Positions 32,441-43,545 of a DNA stretch of 64,000 bases are shown piece after piece. Source of the stretch: Xylogone sp. PMI_703 (taxonomy: Eukaryota > Ascomycota > Leotiomycetes); assembly GCA_021399445.1 (NCBI GenBank), contig JAJTUQ010000008.1, positions 186,001 to 250,000 of the forward strand. Direction: 5' to 3'. Numbering within the stretch: the first letter of the stretch is position 1; every line of letters starts with the position of its first letter. Below the pieces are notes generated by a model, which did not search any database, was not told the origin of the DNA, and worked only from the letters and a program-made list of their open reading frames with translations. The translations under genes were made by a program, and so were the position numbers.

Positions 32441-34003
32441 GGAAGACAAATCATGAGAGTATATCTGCTGCCCCTGGCACAGACTTGCTATTCTTCTAAC
32501 ATCACTTTCGAAGGATCGGATAAGATAGACACTCGGTAGTCATTTAAAGTAAGGGAAGATTACCTCTCATTCCGAACAGGGCCAAGGATATATCGGCGGC
32601 ATTGGTTGAAGTGTACTCAATTTCGTAGCACATTATGTGTGCTGCCGTTAAGAGGAAACTTCACAGATATCATTTCTTTTTGCATGTGCTGCAGTTCTCA
32701 ATCAACAGATAGCGGGAAAGCAGTATATGTAAACTTTTATGGTAGCTGGAGAGGGACACTTTCAGAATGTTTTAGGCTTTCTTTCAAGTCCACCTAGTTA
32801 GGTGACCTAGTTAGGTGGGCCTGTTCAGGTGCTTAAGCAAGAAGAGTCAACTAAACTTATAAAACCATCCACTTTCCATTATATCGGCACTTCGATGTTG
32901 TCTTGAACGGACCGCTTCCCCCAAATCGTATACCATTGAGACGCCACATAAGAGGTGTTTGTTTCTGACCCTCACTAGTAGAAGCCGGTGCTGGAGGACC
33001 TGGTTGAGGCTGGAATAGCAGTCCGAATGCCCCCGTACTGCAGACTCCTCCGGGAATCTCTCCGCCTCCTTGAACCGCACAAAAATATGCCAAGAGATCA
33101 TTAACCGGCTTATTAAGACGCCGTTTGATCAGGTACGGATGATGGCTTGACGTATTAGTTTCAGGGTGGTGTGGGTCGGGTTCGGATCCAGCTCGGGGTT
33201 AAATGTGGGGAGCTCCCGCCAATGCGGGCCAGCGCCACAATTCTCCCCACTACGCGACGCACCCATCGCGATTATGATATTCCTCTTAGGCGCCGGATCG
33301 TTTAACTCGTTAATTCTCTCCATTACTAAAACTATGTGCCTCTTCTAAGTTAAGTAAAACGCCAGACTACATACAGATGCCTGGGGGCAAATCCCAAAGG
33401 TAGTCAATCATGAAGGCAACTACTTGACTGAAATCAAGCGTAGAGATCAGTGAATTGCATGAATCGGCCGAAGCTCAGGCCAAGCCCTCAATATTTAATA
33501 ATATACGAAGATTTACTCCTAGCTGCGTGCTTTTACGGGGTGGATGGCAGTTCATCTAGCTGAAGATGCCGTAGGTAAGGGACACGGTAAGAGGTTGAAA
33601 TAGCCGTAACTTATTGTGAGGGCGCTTTCTCTATCACTATAGGTATTATGTCCAAAGCAGCGCCAATGGTAAACCTCGCTCAATGCGCTTGCACCGTATA
33701 CATTTGTTCTACACACATTGCTGTCAGACCGTGCAACAGGTAATTGTGCTCAACCCCTACGCACCGGGCAATATATCTCCATACCCTTACTACAGATTTC
33801 CACGTTGTATGTCACTGTCAATAGATTGTAGAAAGTCCTAGAATCTTATTTCCCTCTATAAACGTATGGGCGAATCTCCAGGAGGATAGTCAATCAACTC
33901 TGTCTCAGTGCCCTCTTCTACCATACCATCCACAAGATCTGAAAATTTCTGAGCTTGGCGAGCACACAGATTTTCGCACCTCTACATAGCATGCAGCGCA
34001 TGT
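32441..34003. other. Spacer with a minus-strand frame remnant
   Basis: A minus-strand frame from about 33200 to 32857 reads HPYLIKRRLNKPVNDLLAYF and then a Gly/Pro-rich tail ending MWRLNGIRFGGSG and KWMVL. It has no start codon and no known motif. At 33170-33250 a stretch with GGTTCGGATCCAGCTCGGGG weakly resembles part of the dispersed repeat at 43433 and 59626. Nothing else is supported. Confidence 0.35.
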
Positions 34004-35771
34004 TCACTTTGATATTTCACTACGCTTCTCATCAAGCTCCTCTTTCTCACGTCGACCTAAACTATTAGGATCAAATACGGCTGCATACACCTTACACGTT
34101 AACGTGTGCTCGGAGAGAAGGATCACAGAAATGCGCTAGAGAAAGGGGGAACGTACGTTTCGCACCCTTCGTCACAGTACGGATTCCGGTACGCGGTGGA
34201 CCTCGGTATTTGCTTGGAATGATGCGGTGTAGGACACAACTAAGGGTGGACGGTCGGTGGCCTTGTCCTGTCTAGACTAAGAGGAGTGTGCTTGACTTAC
34301 CGATTATCCCAAATCGCCACAGATCCTGGCTCCCATTTCCAACGGACATAGTGATCATCTGCTGCGTGGATGTGCCATCTGAAGAAGTTCATTAGAGCAT
34401 CTGAATCTAGTTAATTTTCTTTGGACCGGAATCATCGTATTTTAGCAGATTCGCTCACCAGATTCTGCCTTGTTAAGCTCAGCAAAGCCATCGCACCATC
34501 CAATGTTGACATTCAGTGCCTTTAAACCGGTGACAGGATGCGTAATTACAGCGGGATGGTGTGAATCCATGGGTGGACGATTAGGTGTTTGTAACCACAT
34601 ATCGCACATGGTCTCGTCTGCGCACAATCAGTCGTCATGTCCAACCGCAAAAGGTGATACGTGACTACCTACACATATGTCTCGAAGTATGGACAGCGTG
34701 CAAACCCTCTACAATTTTCTTCATGGCGGGGCTTAGTTCATCGTACAAGCCATATGAGGACGTCTGTTAGACCGTTAGCATCTCACTGCCTCGACCGAAG
34801 CCTCCCGCTGCATACCCACGCAGTGTCTCCTCCTACTGTGGGATGTGTTTCCATCCTCAGCATAGTAAAACAGGGCGCTGTTCAGTGTTAGAAGAGTTCT
34901 TGGAGTAAAACTGCCTAAACTCACGGTTGATTTCAAACGAAGTATCTGAATGCCAGTCGACGCTGGGCTAGTGACTTGCATCAGCATTAATTTGAATTAA
35001 ATGATGTCTCCGAGCTTACCCAAGGGGAATGGTTTAAATCACTCCGCTCGTGAATCTCACTCATAGGCGGCAAGCGAAAGTACTATCATATATAATTCAG
35101 CGGTAGCAAAATGGACAGCTTTGACTCGTTACCTTGCCTCCCTATACAGAATACCGTTTAAGTCAGCTAAGATATTATCATTTGAGGATGCTGGAGACCA
35201 CTCAACCTTTTGCCCTGGGTGCTTCTCTAATGGACCTAGAAATGGGCGCGTTAGCATCAACCACGTAGCAGATCCAAATATACTATCATTCTTTCAAGTT
35301 CGACGTACCAAAATATTCAAACATTTCGGCTTGCTGGTCACTGGTGATATCTTGATTCCGCAAGAATACCACCCCACGTTCTGCAATGAGAAGTGCAAGT
35401 TCATCAAGCTGCTTGTGGTTTAACTGGGACAGTTGACAGCCTTTTAACTCACTGCCAACAGATATTGTTAAATCAACAGGTTCAGCAACAGCGAATAAGG
35501 CTTTCTTTTCAGGGTCTGCGTAACAGCCGCGATCCTTGGGGATATCAATCTCCGGACGATTTGGCTCCGGTGGAACACGACCAACAATGTTAGGGTTAAA
35601 GAGTGGGGACACGGTTGTTGGCATTCCTGAATCCGGATTGATCAGCTTCAGGGCGTGAAGGTTGGATGAGTTAACCACTGGATGGTCTCCTCTCGTACTG
35701 CTCGTAGCATGGCGAACGATGGTTCTTTGGCCTAGCCTTAGAAACCTTGGAAAACTTCGTAACTTATACAT
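34004..35771 (-). CDS. TauD/TfdA-type 2-oxoglutarate dioxygenase, ten exons
   Basis: Fe(II)/2-oxoglutarate-dependent dioxygenase of the taurine/sulfonate (TauD/TfdA) family, which hydroxylates small sulfonates or related acids. Minus-strand exons: 35771-35309, 35235-35207, 35082-35020, 34967-34925, 34877-34816, 34763-34673, 34617-34459, 34406-34301, 34239-34157 and 34080-34004, giving 391 residues, the normal length. Metal ligands are His191 and Asp193 in DWHSDTSFEINPP and probably His343 in CVLHRIIP; the 2-oxoglutarate Arg is likely among RGPPRTGIR. Family blocks PTVGGDTAW, SSYGLYDELS, HHPAVITHPVTGLKALNVN and WKWEPGSVAIWDNR are continuous. All introns are canonical except intron 2, which needs the unusual donor GTTGAG; if that is wrong, exon 2-3 would be broken. 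The basic N-terminus (MYKLRSFPRFLRLGQRTIVR) could be a mitochondrial targeting peptide. Confidence 0.8.
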
Positions 35772-37362
35772 ATTCTATACTGCCAGAGTAAAGGTCGAAT
35801 CAACGACTCAAGTGCAAATGTGGTTTTGATCGTTGTTTGCTTGTATGACTGGCCCTCGCAGAGAATGCTACCTAATATACAAAATCGCCACGTCGATCTT
35901 CGCCTTTCCTGTGTCATCCAAAGGGATTACGACCGAATGCTGAAGACCCGCAACTCGGTATTACGGCAATTGACTTGAACACCTATCCTGGTCCCTATGC
36001 ATCTCATATCGGGCTTGATAGTGAGAAAATCGATGAAAATCGCGCATACTGAATGAGTTCACTCACGGTGTTGGCTCTATTTGACTTTGCATATATCGAT
36101 ATCAACGGGACCAAAACCGCTAGTTACCCTTTAAAGATGCTATTCATAACTCAGAGACTGTCCTGGCACTCTCCCCCATTTCCATCATAGCCTGTATCAG
36201 TGTATATATGCACTGCGTAATGACGAAAGAGAATTTCATATATTTCAGTAATCATAGGCTTTTGTCTGTCTCGCATGTCAGTGCTAGACTCTCTTTTGTC
36301 AGGAATTGTGTTACGTAACTGCCAGTAGCCGCTGGTAACTAATGAAGGGACCGGGAGTAATCCCCCCACCGGATACCGTCTTTTCCGCATATCATCGAAT
36401 ATAGCAACTGAACAAGCGGTGCTCCACACATTTTCCCTGTATTAGTGCTGCCGCCACTGCCGTAACCGCCGACATCTTGAAACGGTGACTTTACACTAGT
36501 GTGCCTGCAAAAAGGTTATACCAGATTTCAGTACGCTAATTGACGCCCTAACCGAAGCTAGCATGAACTAACTCCGACACCCCCAGGTTAAACCAAGTTA
36601 AATTAACGTCACGCTGGGGTGTAGGAAATGTGATAAGATAATAAGCCCAGCAAATACATTAGGCGGGTACATGCACAATGGTAAATGTTTTGACAGGCCA
36701 CACAAGTTGGTGATAGCTTTTGCGAGTTTGTCGTTCCAGTACCATTCCCCATATTTTGTATGTGTCAGAATAATTGCGGTTGCGCATACGGACCGTAAAT
36801 ACAACCCCGATAACTATAGCCTCAATAGGCATAGTCAGGGGAGCCCTGCTATGCGAGGCAGTTCAATTCGTTGCCCCATGGTCTAATTACCATTATAATT
36901 GTACTGTAGTTGAACCATAGGATAATTGATTCGATCAATTCTTTTGGTATTACCATAATCGGACCAATGTTCCGACAGTATGGCCCCTTTGTGTGTGTTG
37001 TTCGTGTATAACAATATTAGCCTAGGCTCCTATAATACACCCATCCTGAAACTCCGGCTTGGCGGCGGCTGAGCTGGTTGGTAATTCGAGACTATTATTC
37101 GAGAAACTCCTATAGTTGTTTGCGTTTTTATATGCTGAATTTATCCATTAAGATTATGCCTTTGTTTTTTTACAAATAAACAGTTGAATATTTAATATGT
37201 CTTAATCTGTTTCTTCTGCCTACGGAGTGCCTCCGTCTAAGCCCGTAACAGATATTCAGAATCCAATTTTCATTTTTATTTGATGGATTTCAAACTCAAT
37301 GAGTTGTAGCTAGTTTTTAGTCAGCATTTTAGTATTAGGTGTGGAGAGATCCCTTTAGTGTT
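35772..37362. other. Gene-free spacer
   Basis: AT-rich. A minus-strand frame at 36429-36151 (DDMRKRRYPVGGLLPVPSLV) opens without ATG and has no recognisable domain. Nothing else is supported. Confidence 0.35.
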
Positions 37363-37367
37363 CCCGG

Positions 37368-37839
37368 TGTAACGTTCCTACCGGGATTTGGGGTTTCTAT
37401 TACTCAAATAATAGAGGAAGGTAAAGGGCTGAAGAATCTCTTGATAGCTTTAGGACTTTTGTTACTATGAAATGCAGGTAGGCTGTAAATCATTTGAATT
37501 GAGCACAAAGCTCCTAACTACTAGAGAAACTATCTACTTATATAGAGAGTGAATTCCTTTGGACCCTAAGGGTCCTAAGGTCCATCACGTGATCTAGCCG
37601 CCTGGGAGAATCCCTCCACCCAGAACGTAGCAACAAGATCCTGTCAGTAGACTTCTACCAGCGGTCTCCTACCAGCGCAGTTCTTCCAGTCAGTTCCTGC
37701 ACGTAGATCATTACTAGCCGCGACCGCCGTTATTAGTGTCGCTACTACCGTCTCATGTTTTACTGTTATAAAGTTGTTTCCAGCTTGGTGAAGTACAATT
37801 CTACTGGTAGATTTCGGCTGTCGTCCTTGGGTCGTGACA
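37368..37839. mobile_element. Solo LTR of a retrotransposon, 472 bp
   Basis: The stretch begins TGTAACG and ends CGTGACA (TG...CA ends with a short imperfect inverted repeat). It is flanked on both sides by the identical 5-bp sequence CCCGG, at 37363-37367 and 37840-37844. A 5-bp duplication with TG/CA ends is the signature of an LTR. No internal gag or pol sequence adjoins it, so it is a solo LTR left by recombination. The superfamily (Gypsy or Copia) cannot be told from this alone, nor can the strand. Confidence 0.75.
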
Positions 37840-37921
37840 CCCGGATCATCAATGTAAATATTGATAGTGATGGAAAGGTTATGGCAAATAGCAATATAAC
37901 ATAGAATTGAATTGAACTATT

Positions 37922-38203
37922 GAACTACTGAACTAACTTCTGTATAGTGGTCAAGTATGGCCATACATATAGACCAATAAGTGCTCTATTTCCGGAGTCC
38001 GGTCGGCCTGAATTAGGCCGTTACAGCCCCGCTTCGGATTCCGGTCCCAACAGATAGGTTACAGACACCGATCGTAGTAGGTAACTAACATATGACTGAA
38101 CTACTAAATCAACTACAATATAGTGGGTAAGTACGGCCATATTTAGACCTTCATAGGCCCCTGTAACCGGCCATAATATGACCAGCTTACAGTCCCCTAT
38201 AGT
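37922..38203 (+). repeat. Imperfect direct repeat next to the Tc1 element
   Basis: About 60 bases from 37922 (GAACTACTGAACTAAC...) recur imperfectly from 38098 (GAACTACTAAATCAAC...), each followed by a GTAAGTAYGGCCATA-like motif. GTAGGTAACTA also occurs at about 38077 and again at about 39871 on the other side of the Tc1 element, so the Tc1 copy appears to have inserted into a pre-existing repeat. Confidence 0.5.
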
Positions 38204-38204
38204 A

Positions 38205-39850
38205 CGGAGGACGCGGTAAATAGTCATGAGATTCTGCCAAGGCGCTAAGGGCCACACCGACAGGGATATGTGCCAGGGGTAAAGGGTCATATTACTCCCC
38301 ATACAAATTTATACTGAATATTATGTAGACTCTACAATCTGACTCTATTCGGATTTCTACGACGTCCAGCACCACCTGTTCTACTCTCTGGATATTCATT
38401 CCCACCTTCTAATTCAATAACCTTCTTTATATGCTCCGGAATCCTTTCAATCCAAGCTTGAATCTTCTCCTGTGGCATATCTTCCCAACAATCAATCCAG
38501 TCTTGTTTTTGCCTTGACTTAACGCACCCGTGTTTACTTGTTTGGCGTTTCATATGAAACCATGGAGGCTCTATAGCACTCAGATCAGGAGAATTAGGAG
38601 GCCATAATAGCTGTTGAACTTCCCAAGCTTTGAAAGTTTCCTTTTGGATCCAATGCCGGTGTGGTGAAGCGTTATCATCTTGAACAATTGTTTTTGGCCT
38701 ATCCTTTATACACTCCTTCGCAAAGGGGAGTAACTTTCCTTCAAGAATAATGCGATTATATCGATACCAATCAATGCCACCCGAGGAATCTCTAACCAGC
38801 TTTCCCCTCTTTTCAGTGAATTTCCATTCAGGCTTCTTTCCTGGCTTATTCCGAGTAGCTCCAAGGCGACGCATCTTAGTCAAGAACTCCCATTCAGCTT
38901 TTTTAATTGGCTCCCACTCTTGGTTCTTAAATTTTATCCATGCTTCCGCTTCCTTCTTTTCCTTCTTCGTTTCAGGTTCCCATACATGGCAAGGGCCTTT
39001 CTTATCATAAGAAAAACAACCCCAAAACATGAACTCTTGAAATCCTTTCCATCTTTGGCGTACACAGTGGTGTTTATAAGCTTCTGAAGCTAATCTCCAG
39101 ACTCTTATACGGCCTCGCTGGCTCCCAAAGGTAACAGAGGTTTCATCAGACCAAATAACGTTCTTCCAATCTTCCAGTGTCCAGTCTTTATATTTCAAGC
39201 ACCATTGTAATCTAATAGCTTTATTCGTCAGCGTAAGGCCAGGTTTAGTTGTAGGTTTACAAGGTGAATAGCCTAAAGAATGCAGAATATTCCAAACAGT
39301 CTTAGCTGATATTTGAGTCCCAATCTTAGATAATGTATAACTAATTGCCTCTGTAGAATGTTGCCGGGTTGTAGAGTTTTTTGAAACAACTTTTATAACT
39401 TGTTTTTGTACCTCTTCTGTAGCTTTCACTGGCCGTCCTGATCTTGGGGCATCTTCCACATATTTAAGAAGGATTATCTTGCTAACAGTTGGATCATATC
39501 CACGCTCAATAGCAGTCTTTTTGTACCGGTAAAGTTGTGCCCTTGAAACTCCTGTAGTCTCTGTGATTTCAGGTATTGGAACCTTCCTTTCAAACAAAGT
39601 TAGAGCTTGAATTCGAGCTCCAAGGTCATTCTGGGTTTGCCTAAGATGCGGAGAAGGCTCATTTTGAGCTAATTCAGCCATATTTAGAGTAGAATATAGA
39701 GTAAATACATGGAGTTGAAAGAGTATAATGTGGGGTAAGGAGGGGAAATTGAATACTAGTAAAGCTAAGCGGAGTTAAGCGAGGAGCTAAAAGGAGCTAG
39801 TGGCTCTTAGCGCCTTGGCAGAATCTCATGACTATTTACCGCGTCCTCCG
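38205..39850 (-). mobile_element. Tc1/mariner transposon, 1646 bp
   Basis: Terminal inverted repeats begin CGGAGGACGCGGTAAATAGT and are identical for 45 bases, then match five more after one mismatch (38205-38255 and the complement of 39800-39850). Each end is flanked by TA (38203-38204 and 39851-39852), the expected Tc1/mariner target duplication. It carries one uninterrupted minus-strand transposase gene. Perfect ends plus an open frame suggest a recent or potentially mobile copy. Confidence 0.95.
38332..39681 (-). CDS. Tc1-family transposase, 449 aa, intact
   Basis: Single-exon transposase that cuts and pastes its element. An N-terminal paired helix-turn-helix region comes first (ALTLFERKVPIPEITETTGV then SRAQLYRYKK, and APRSGRPVKATEE). 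It is followed by the DDE core: Asp179 in VIWSDETSV, Asp336 in QDDNASPH and Glu371 in PPNSPDLSAIEPP. The last two are 34 residues apart (DD34E), typical of Tc1. An extra Lys/Glu/Trp-rich insertion of roughly 70 residues lies between the first and second catalytic residues. The basic C-terminus ends RRRNPNRVRL. No stop or frameshift is seen. The ATG is 169 bp inside the right end of the element. Confidence 0.93.
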   Translation of the reverse strand: MAELAQNEPSPHLRQTQNDLGARIQALTLFERKVPIPEITETTGVSRAQLYRYKKTAIERGYDPTVSKIILLKYVEDAPRSGRPVKATEEVQKQVIKVVSKNSTTRQHSTEAISYTLSKIGTQISAKTVWNILHSLGYSPCKPTTKPGLTLTNKAIRLQWCLKYKDWTLEDWKNVIWSDETSVTFGSQRGRIRVWRLASEAYKHHCVRQRWKGFQEFMFWGCFSYDKKGPCHVWEPETKKEKKEAEAWIKFKNQEWEPIKKAEWEFLTKMRRLGATRNKPGKKPEWKFTEKRGKLVRDSSGGIDWYRYNRIILEGKLLPFAKECIKDRPKTIVQDDNASPHRHWIQKETFKAWEVQQLLWPPNSPDLSAIEPPWFHMKRQTSKHGCVKSRQKQDWIDCWEDMPQEKIQAWIERIPEHIKKVIELEGGNEYPESRTGGAGRRRNPNRVRL

Positions 39851-39852
39851 TA

Positions 39853-40701
39853 GTTGCCTTCAACTAATAGTAGGTAACTATCAACAGTAAAGTAAATACT
39901 ATTGTAGACTGTCCCCTCCCCAAATACTTCCTCCTTTTCCACAAAATCCCCGGTTTGCACCTGCTGGTTTGCTCACGCCGGTTTGATCGGATCCCAGCTT
40001 TATGGGCAAGCCTGTCCAAAAATATAACCTAAAGGAGATTATAAGGTCATTGCTCTCCATGTTCAGAATCTTACAGTCCTTTTCTGATCCTTGTTTGATT
40101 CTTGGAAGGGATAAGCATTTAAGGAAATAACTAGCCCGGTACATTCTCGTATCGTTGTGTTAACGAGATCGAATCCAACAAGCGGAGTATCTTCAGGTGA
40201 CATGGCATTGGCCATCGACATTGACATCTGTGCCGCTTCCCGTCTTTGCACGTCTAACTGACAATTACATCAGCAAAATCGCTGACAACTCTGCACGTAG
40301 TGGGGAATTGTTAGGGACACAACAGATTTTCCTAGCGACACAACAAAAACAGTGGCACGACACAACAATGTTTACGTAATCCTCGTGAGCCACCGAGGTG
40401 TTCTGCATGCGGAAAAGTAGGCCATACACGAGTCCAACACTACCTTTCTATTACGTAGTCGAGGTATCTGAAGCAAAGGAAGTTGTTGTAGCTTACAATA
40501 CACCTCCAATTCAGGACGACCGGATAGAGTAATAACAACATGCGAAAATTAACAGCAACTCAGAGTATGCAGATCAATACTTCAAAATATCATAATGCAT
40601 ATAAAGCCTCTTGAAGCATCGTATCTCTTTAGAATGCCTGTTGGAAAGGAGCTCAAACTGAGCATCTGTGTAGATATCCCCGCGGACGAGTCTTTCATTG
40701 C
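39853..40701. other. Spacer between Tc1 element and monooxygenase gene
   Basis: No gene is supported. It contains the 3' end region of the monooxygenase; a possible extra last exon of that gene would lie at about 40635-40575. Confidence 0.35.
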
Positions 40702-42180
40702 TCAACTTACACCTGCGAGCTTCTGGTCCTTAGCAGCTTGGTAGGCTTTATCAATGTCCGCGGTCCAAATCCACTTCAGTCTATCCGCCAGGACCTTTTT
40801 CAACACTGGCAGGCTTTCTTCGTACGACAAACCTTTCAATTCGTCCGACTGGAGATGAAACACATTTCCATTCTCTCGAGAAGTTACCTGCACCTTTTCT
40901 GCGCGAGGGAGTCTGACATCCTGATAGACCTGCAAGAAATGCTTCAAGGCTTTACCGTCTTCCCCTTGTGAGAAGTCTTTCAGAGCGCGACCGAGGAGAT
41001 AGCCGTCTTCCAAAGACTGGCCTGCACCAGCTCCTGTATATGTATGTATGCTTCGTCAGATGTATGTTCTCTAAAGAAGGAAAGGACAAAAATTGCTATA
41101 TAATTGCACAGACCTTGATGGGGGACCATGGCATGCGCGGCATCCCCTAACAGGACCACCTTGCCGTCAGCAAACACCCATTGCTTGCATGGCTCCCGAT
41201 CGTAGAGGATCCATTTTAATGGCCTTTTATCCATATGCTGTACGACTCGATGGACTGTGTTCTCAAATTCGGCGAATTCCTTCTCAATGTCGTCTCTATC
41301 ACCGGTTAAAGTCCAGCTTTCGATTCCATCGCCCAATTCCTCCTTTGAAGTGGTAATAAACGCCCCGATATTCACCATAGTGCCCTTACTGACCGGGTAG
41401 ACGAGAAAATACCTTCGGGGAGCGACCCACATTGCTGAGTATGTGTCGAACGGCCACCAGCCTTCGAGCTCGGAAACAGGGCATAGGCCGCGATACACTA
41501 CCATCTCACCGAATTTGGCATCATCATGCTGTAAAGATGGAAACAAATCAGTTTCTAATGCAGCAAGTCTCCTACGAAACATCATCGCTATCATACCAGG
41601 AAGTGGGATCGAACGCAGGAATGGATCCCATCTGCCCCGACAACCAAGTCTGCCGTCACACGACTTCCATCCGCAAACGTGAGTATCATAGTATCGCCAA
41701 CCTCCTGTGAGCAGAAGTCAGCGTGTGGGTCTCAGTCTTTGAAAGGTTTCACACCTCTAATTTAATGCACTTCTTATTGTTATGTAACGAAGCCAGCCCT
41801 CTCCTCTTGACAGCCCGGACCAGAAGATCTAGAAACTCCGCTCGATGCACAGGGAAGTGAGATGGATCCTCCTTGTTCCCGCTTCTCATGGTGACGATTT
41901 CTCCACCATTGTCGTAGCGCCGGACAGAAACCCAGACATCTTGAAGGTCACTCGTGATGGCACGGACCTCATCGTAGAGCCCTATCTCTTTCAGAAGATT
42001 CACTGCATTGATGCCAATACTGACTCCGGCGCCGATTTCTTTATACTCACGGGCCTGCTCATACACATCAACAATGACGTCTTCGTGTTTGCAGAAATGC
42101 TGAATGGAGAGAGCAGCAAAGAGCCCTCCAATGCCACCGCCGACAATCGCGATCCGCAATGGTTCCGACCTTGCTAGCAT
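40702..42180 (-). CDS. FAD-dependent monooxygenase, salicylate-hydroxylase-like, four exons
   Basis: Flavoprotein hydroxylase of the FAD_binding_3/salicylate hydroxylase type, acting on aromatic or polyketide-like substrates with NAD(P)H and O2. Minus-strand exons 42180-41755, 41704-41597, 41528-41114 and 41033-40702 give 426 residues, the usual family length. The Rossmann motif is RIAIVGGGIGGLFAALSI near the N-terminus, the DG motif is LVVGADGIHS, and the FAD-ribityl motif is VVLLGDAAHAMVPHQGAGAG. Introns are 50, 68 and 80 bp with normal ends. The final codons overlap a possible GTGTAA donor, so a further short exon replacing the last two codons is possible. Exact substrate unknown. All key motifs are intact. 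Confidence 0.9.
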
Positions 42181-42387
42181 TGTGTCGGGCTATGGTTTTT
42201 GCGCTTTAAAAAGATGTACTTTGAGTTGAAGAAGTAGAGGAAACAGCGCGGTACTCTCCTTTTTGGTCTGCTTTTATATTCAGGGCCGCCGACCACGCCT
42301 GTTTCCGCAGCACACATGCGCCGTCTAACGCCCCAGATCTAACGTGGTGAACACTGTTTCAGATAAGGAAAAGCCATATTACTTCTG

Positions 42388-42595
42388 ATTTTTAGATCTC
42401 TGCCACTCAAGGTTAACTATGCGAGGTGATGGAGTCAGCTGGAGCGGTCTAGCGCTTCCTCCACGGTCTGTTCTCTCTGCACTGTTAGGACCTTCGTTCA
42501 ACTCCGAAGTATCTGCGAAGTGACGGATTAGCATCTCGGTCCCTTCATCCTGGTCTATAGGCAACGGACCCCAAATCCGCAGTTCTGTCCGATTG
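42388..42595 (+). repeat. Dispersed repeat, copy A left part
   Basis: Matches 59440-59605 over about 170 bases with many substitutions; shared blocks include GTCAGCTGGAG, TTCTCTCTGCA and GTCTGCGAA-like words. The right part of the same repeat lies at 43433-43545, separated by other sequence including the element at 42730-43146. Confidence 0.7.
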
Positions 42596-42729
42596 CCGAT
42601 GTTGGTGTGTCCACCTTAGTAACTCCTTGGAGGCCAACATCAATAACCACAGTACTAGTTACCCCGGATTGCGTAAGCGTTAATAACGTTAACGTTAACT
42701 TAACTAAGTTACGGACAGAAGGATAACGT

Positions 42730-43146
42730 AATTCCAGCTCGGTCGGCCGCCCGGTCTGGTCAGCCACTGAATTTCAGGGCAAAATTAAGCAACATTACTC
42801 TTTAGCATATCAACGACCACGCAATCATATAAAGTAATATTTTGACAGATAATTGACTATTTTAATATAATTGCAAATATCTAATTCTTTAATTCCTCAA
42901 ACATCAATATTATTATGAAACATGATTTCAGGCTGTAACCCTAAAGCAATTTGCTGTATTACAATAGCTACACTTGCTAACCTTATTAGACTCCACATAC
43001 ATAATTGATGATAAGCAAGTAGTTAAATAAATTTGCTGAATTATATATAATAACGCGGTGATTGATATTACCGAAGAGTGATTTTGCTCGATTTGCGGTA
43101 AATTTCAGTGGCCGGTCAGACCGGGTGGCTGGCCAGCTTGGGAATT
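42730..43146. mobile_element. Short TIR element (MITE-like), about 420 bp
   Basis: The left end reads AATTCCAGCTCGGTCGGCCG and the right end, reversed and complemented, reads AATTCCCAAGCTGGCCAGCC. The inverted similarity continues for about 45 bases into CCGGTCTG and CCACTGAAATTT. The interior is AT-rich and non-coding. No clear target duplication was found, so the superfamily is open. The left end of a second copy is present at 14597-14641. Confidence 0.7.
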
Positions 43147-43432
43147 GTTGGCTATAGAGACTCAGCCAAATGGCTTCTCTTCAGGAAAGATGCCTTGTTA
43201 TTCTCGGGATGATAATGACTGGTTGCATGTTGGTACTACAGTAGGACAATTCCATTGTGTGCCCCTAGTTTTGGCTTATACTTGGTACTGGGCCAAATGA
43301 ACCACCGTTGCTCGTTAGTGGAATACCATGTAAAATTAGCCATTTAGCCAATAGGAACTTGAGGAGCACTGGCTATCATGGTGGTTTATTCGGCCTAGTA
43401 CGAAGTAACCTAATGAATAGGGTGCGGCCCGG

Positions 43433-43545
43433 GACCCAGGGTTGTCCGGACTGAACTCGGATTTATTATGGGACCCTCCCCACTTCCAGATAAGGTATGG
43501 AAGGCTGTCGGACTTATTAAGCAGTCACTTGCATCAACTTTTGTA
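43433..43545 (+). repeat. Dispersed repeat, copy A right part
   Basis: CAGGGTTGTCCGGACTGAAC and the following 90 bases match 59626-59740. Together with 42388-42595 this makes copy A of the repeat whose compact copy B is 59440-59740; copy A is split by roughly 840 bases that include the MITE-like element. Confidence 0.65.

Noticed and set aside
35129..35771. TauD gene truncated after a stop at 35129
   Set aside because: Unspliced reading ends there, but further exons with HxD, distal His and the C-terminal family blocks continue in order to 34004, so the gene is not truncated.
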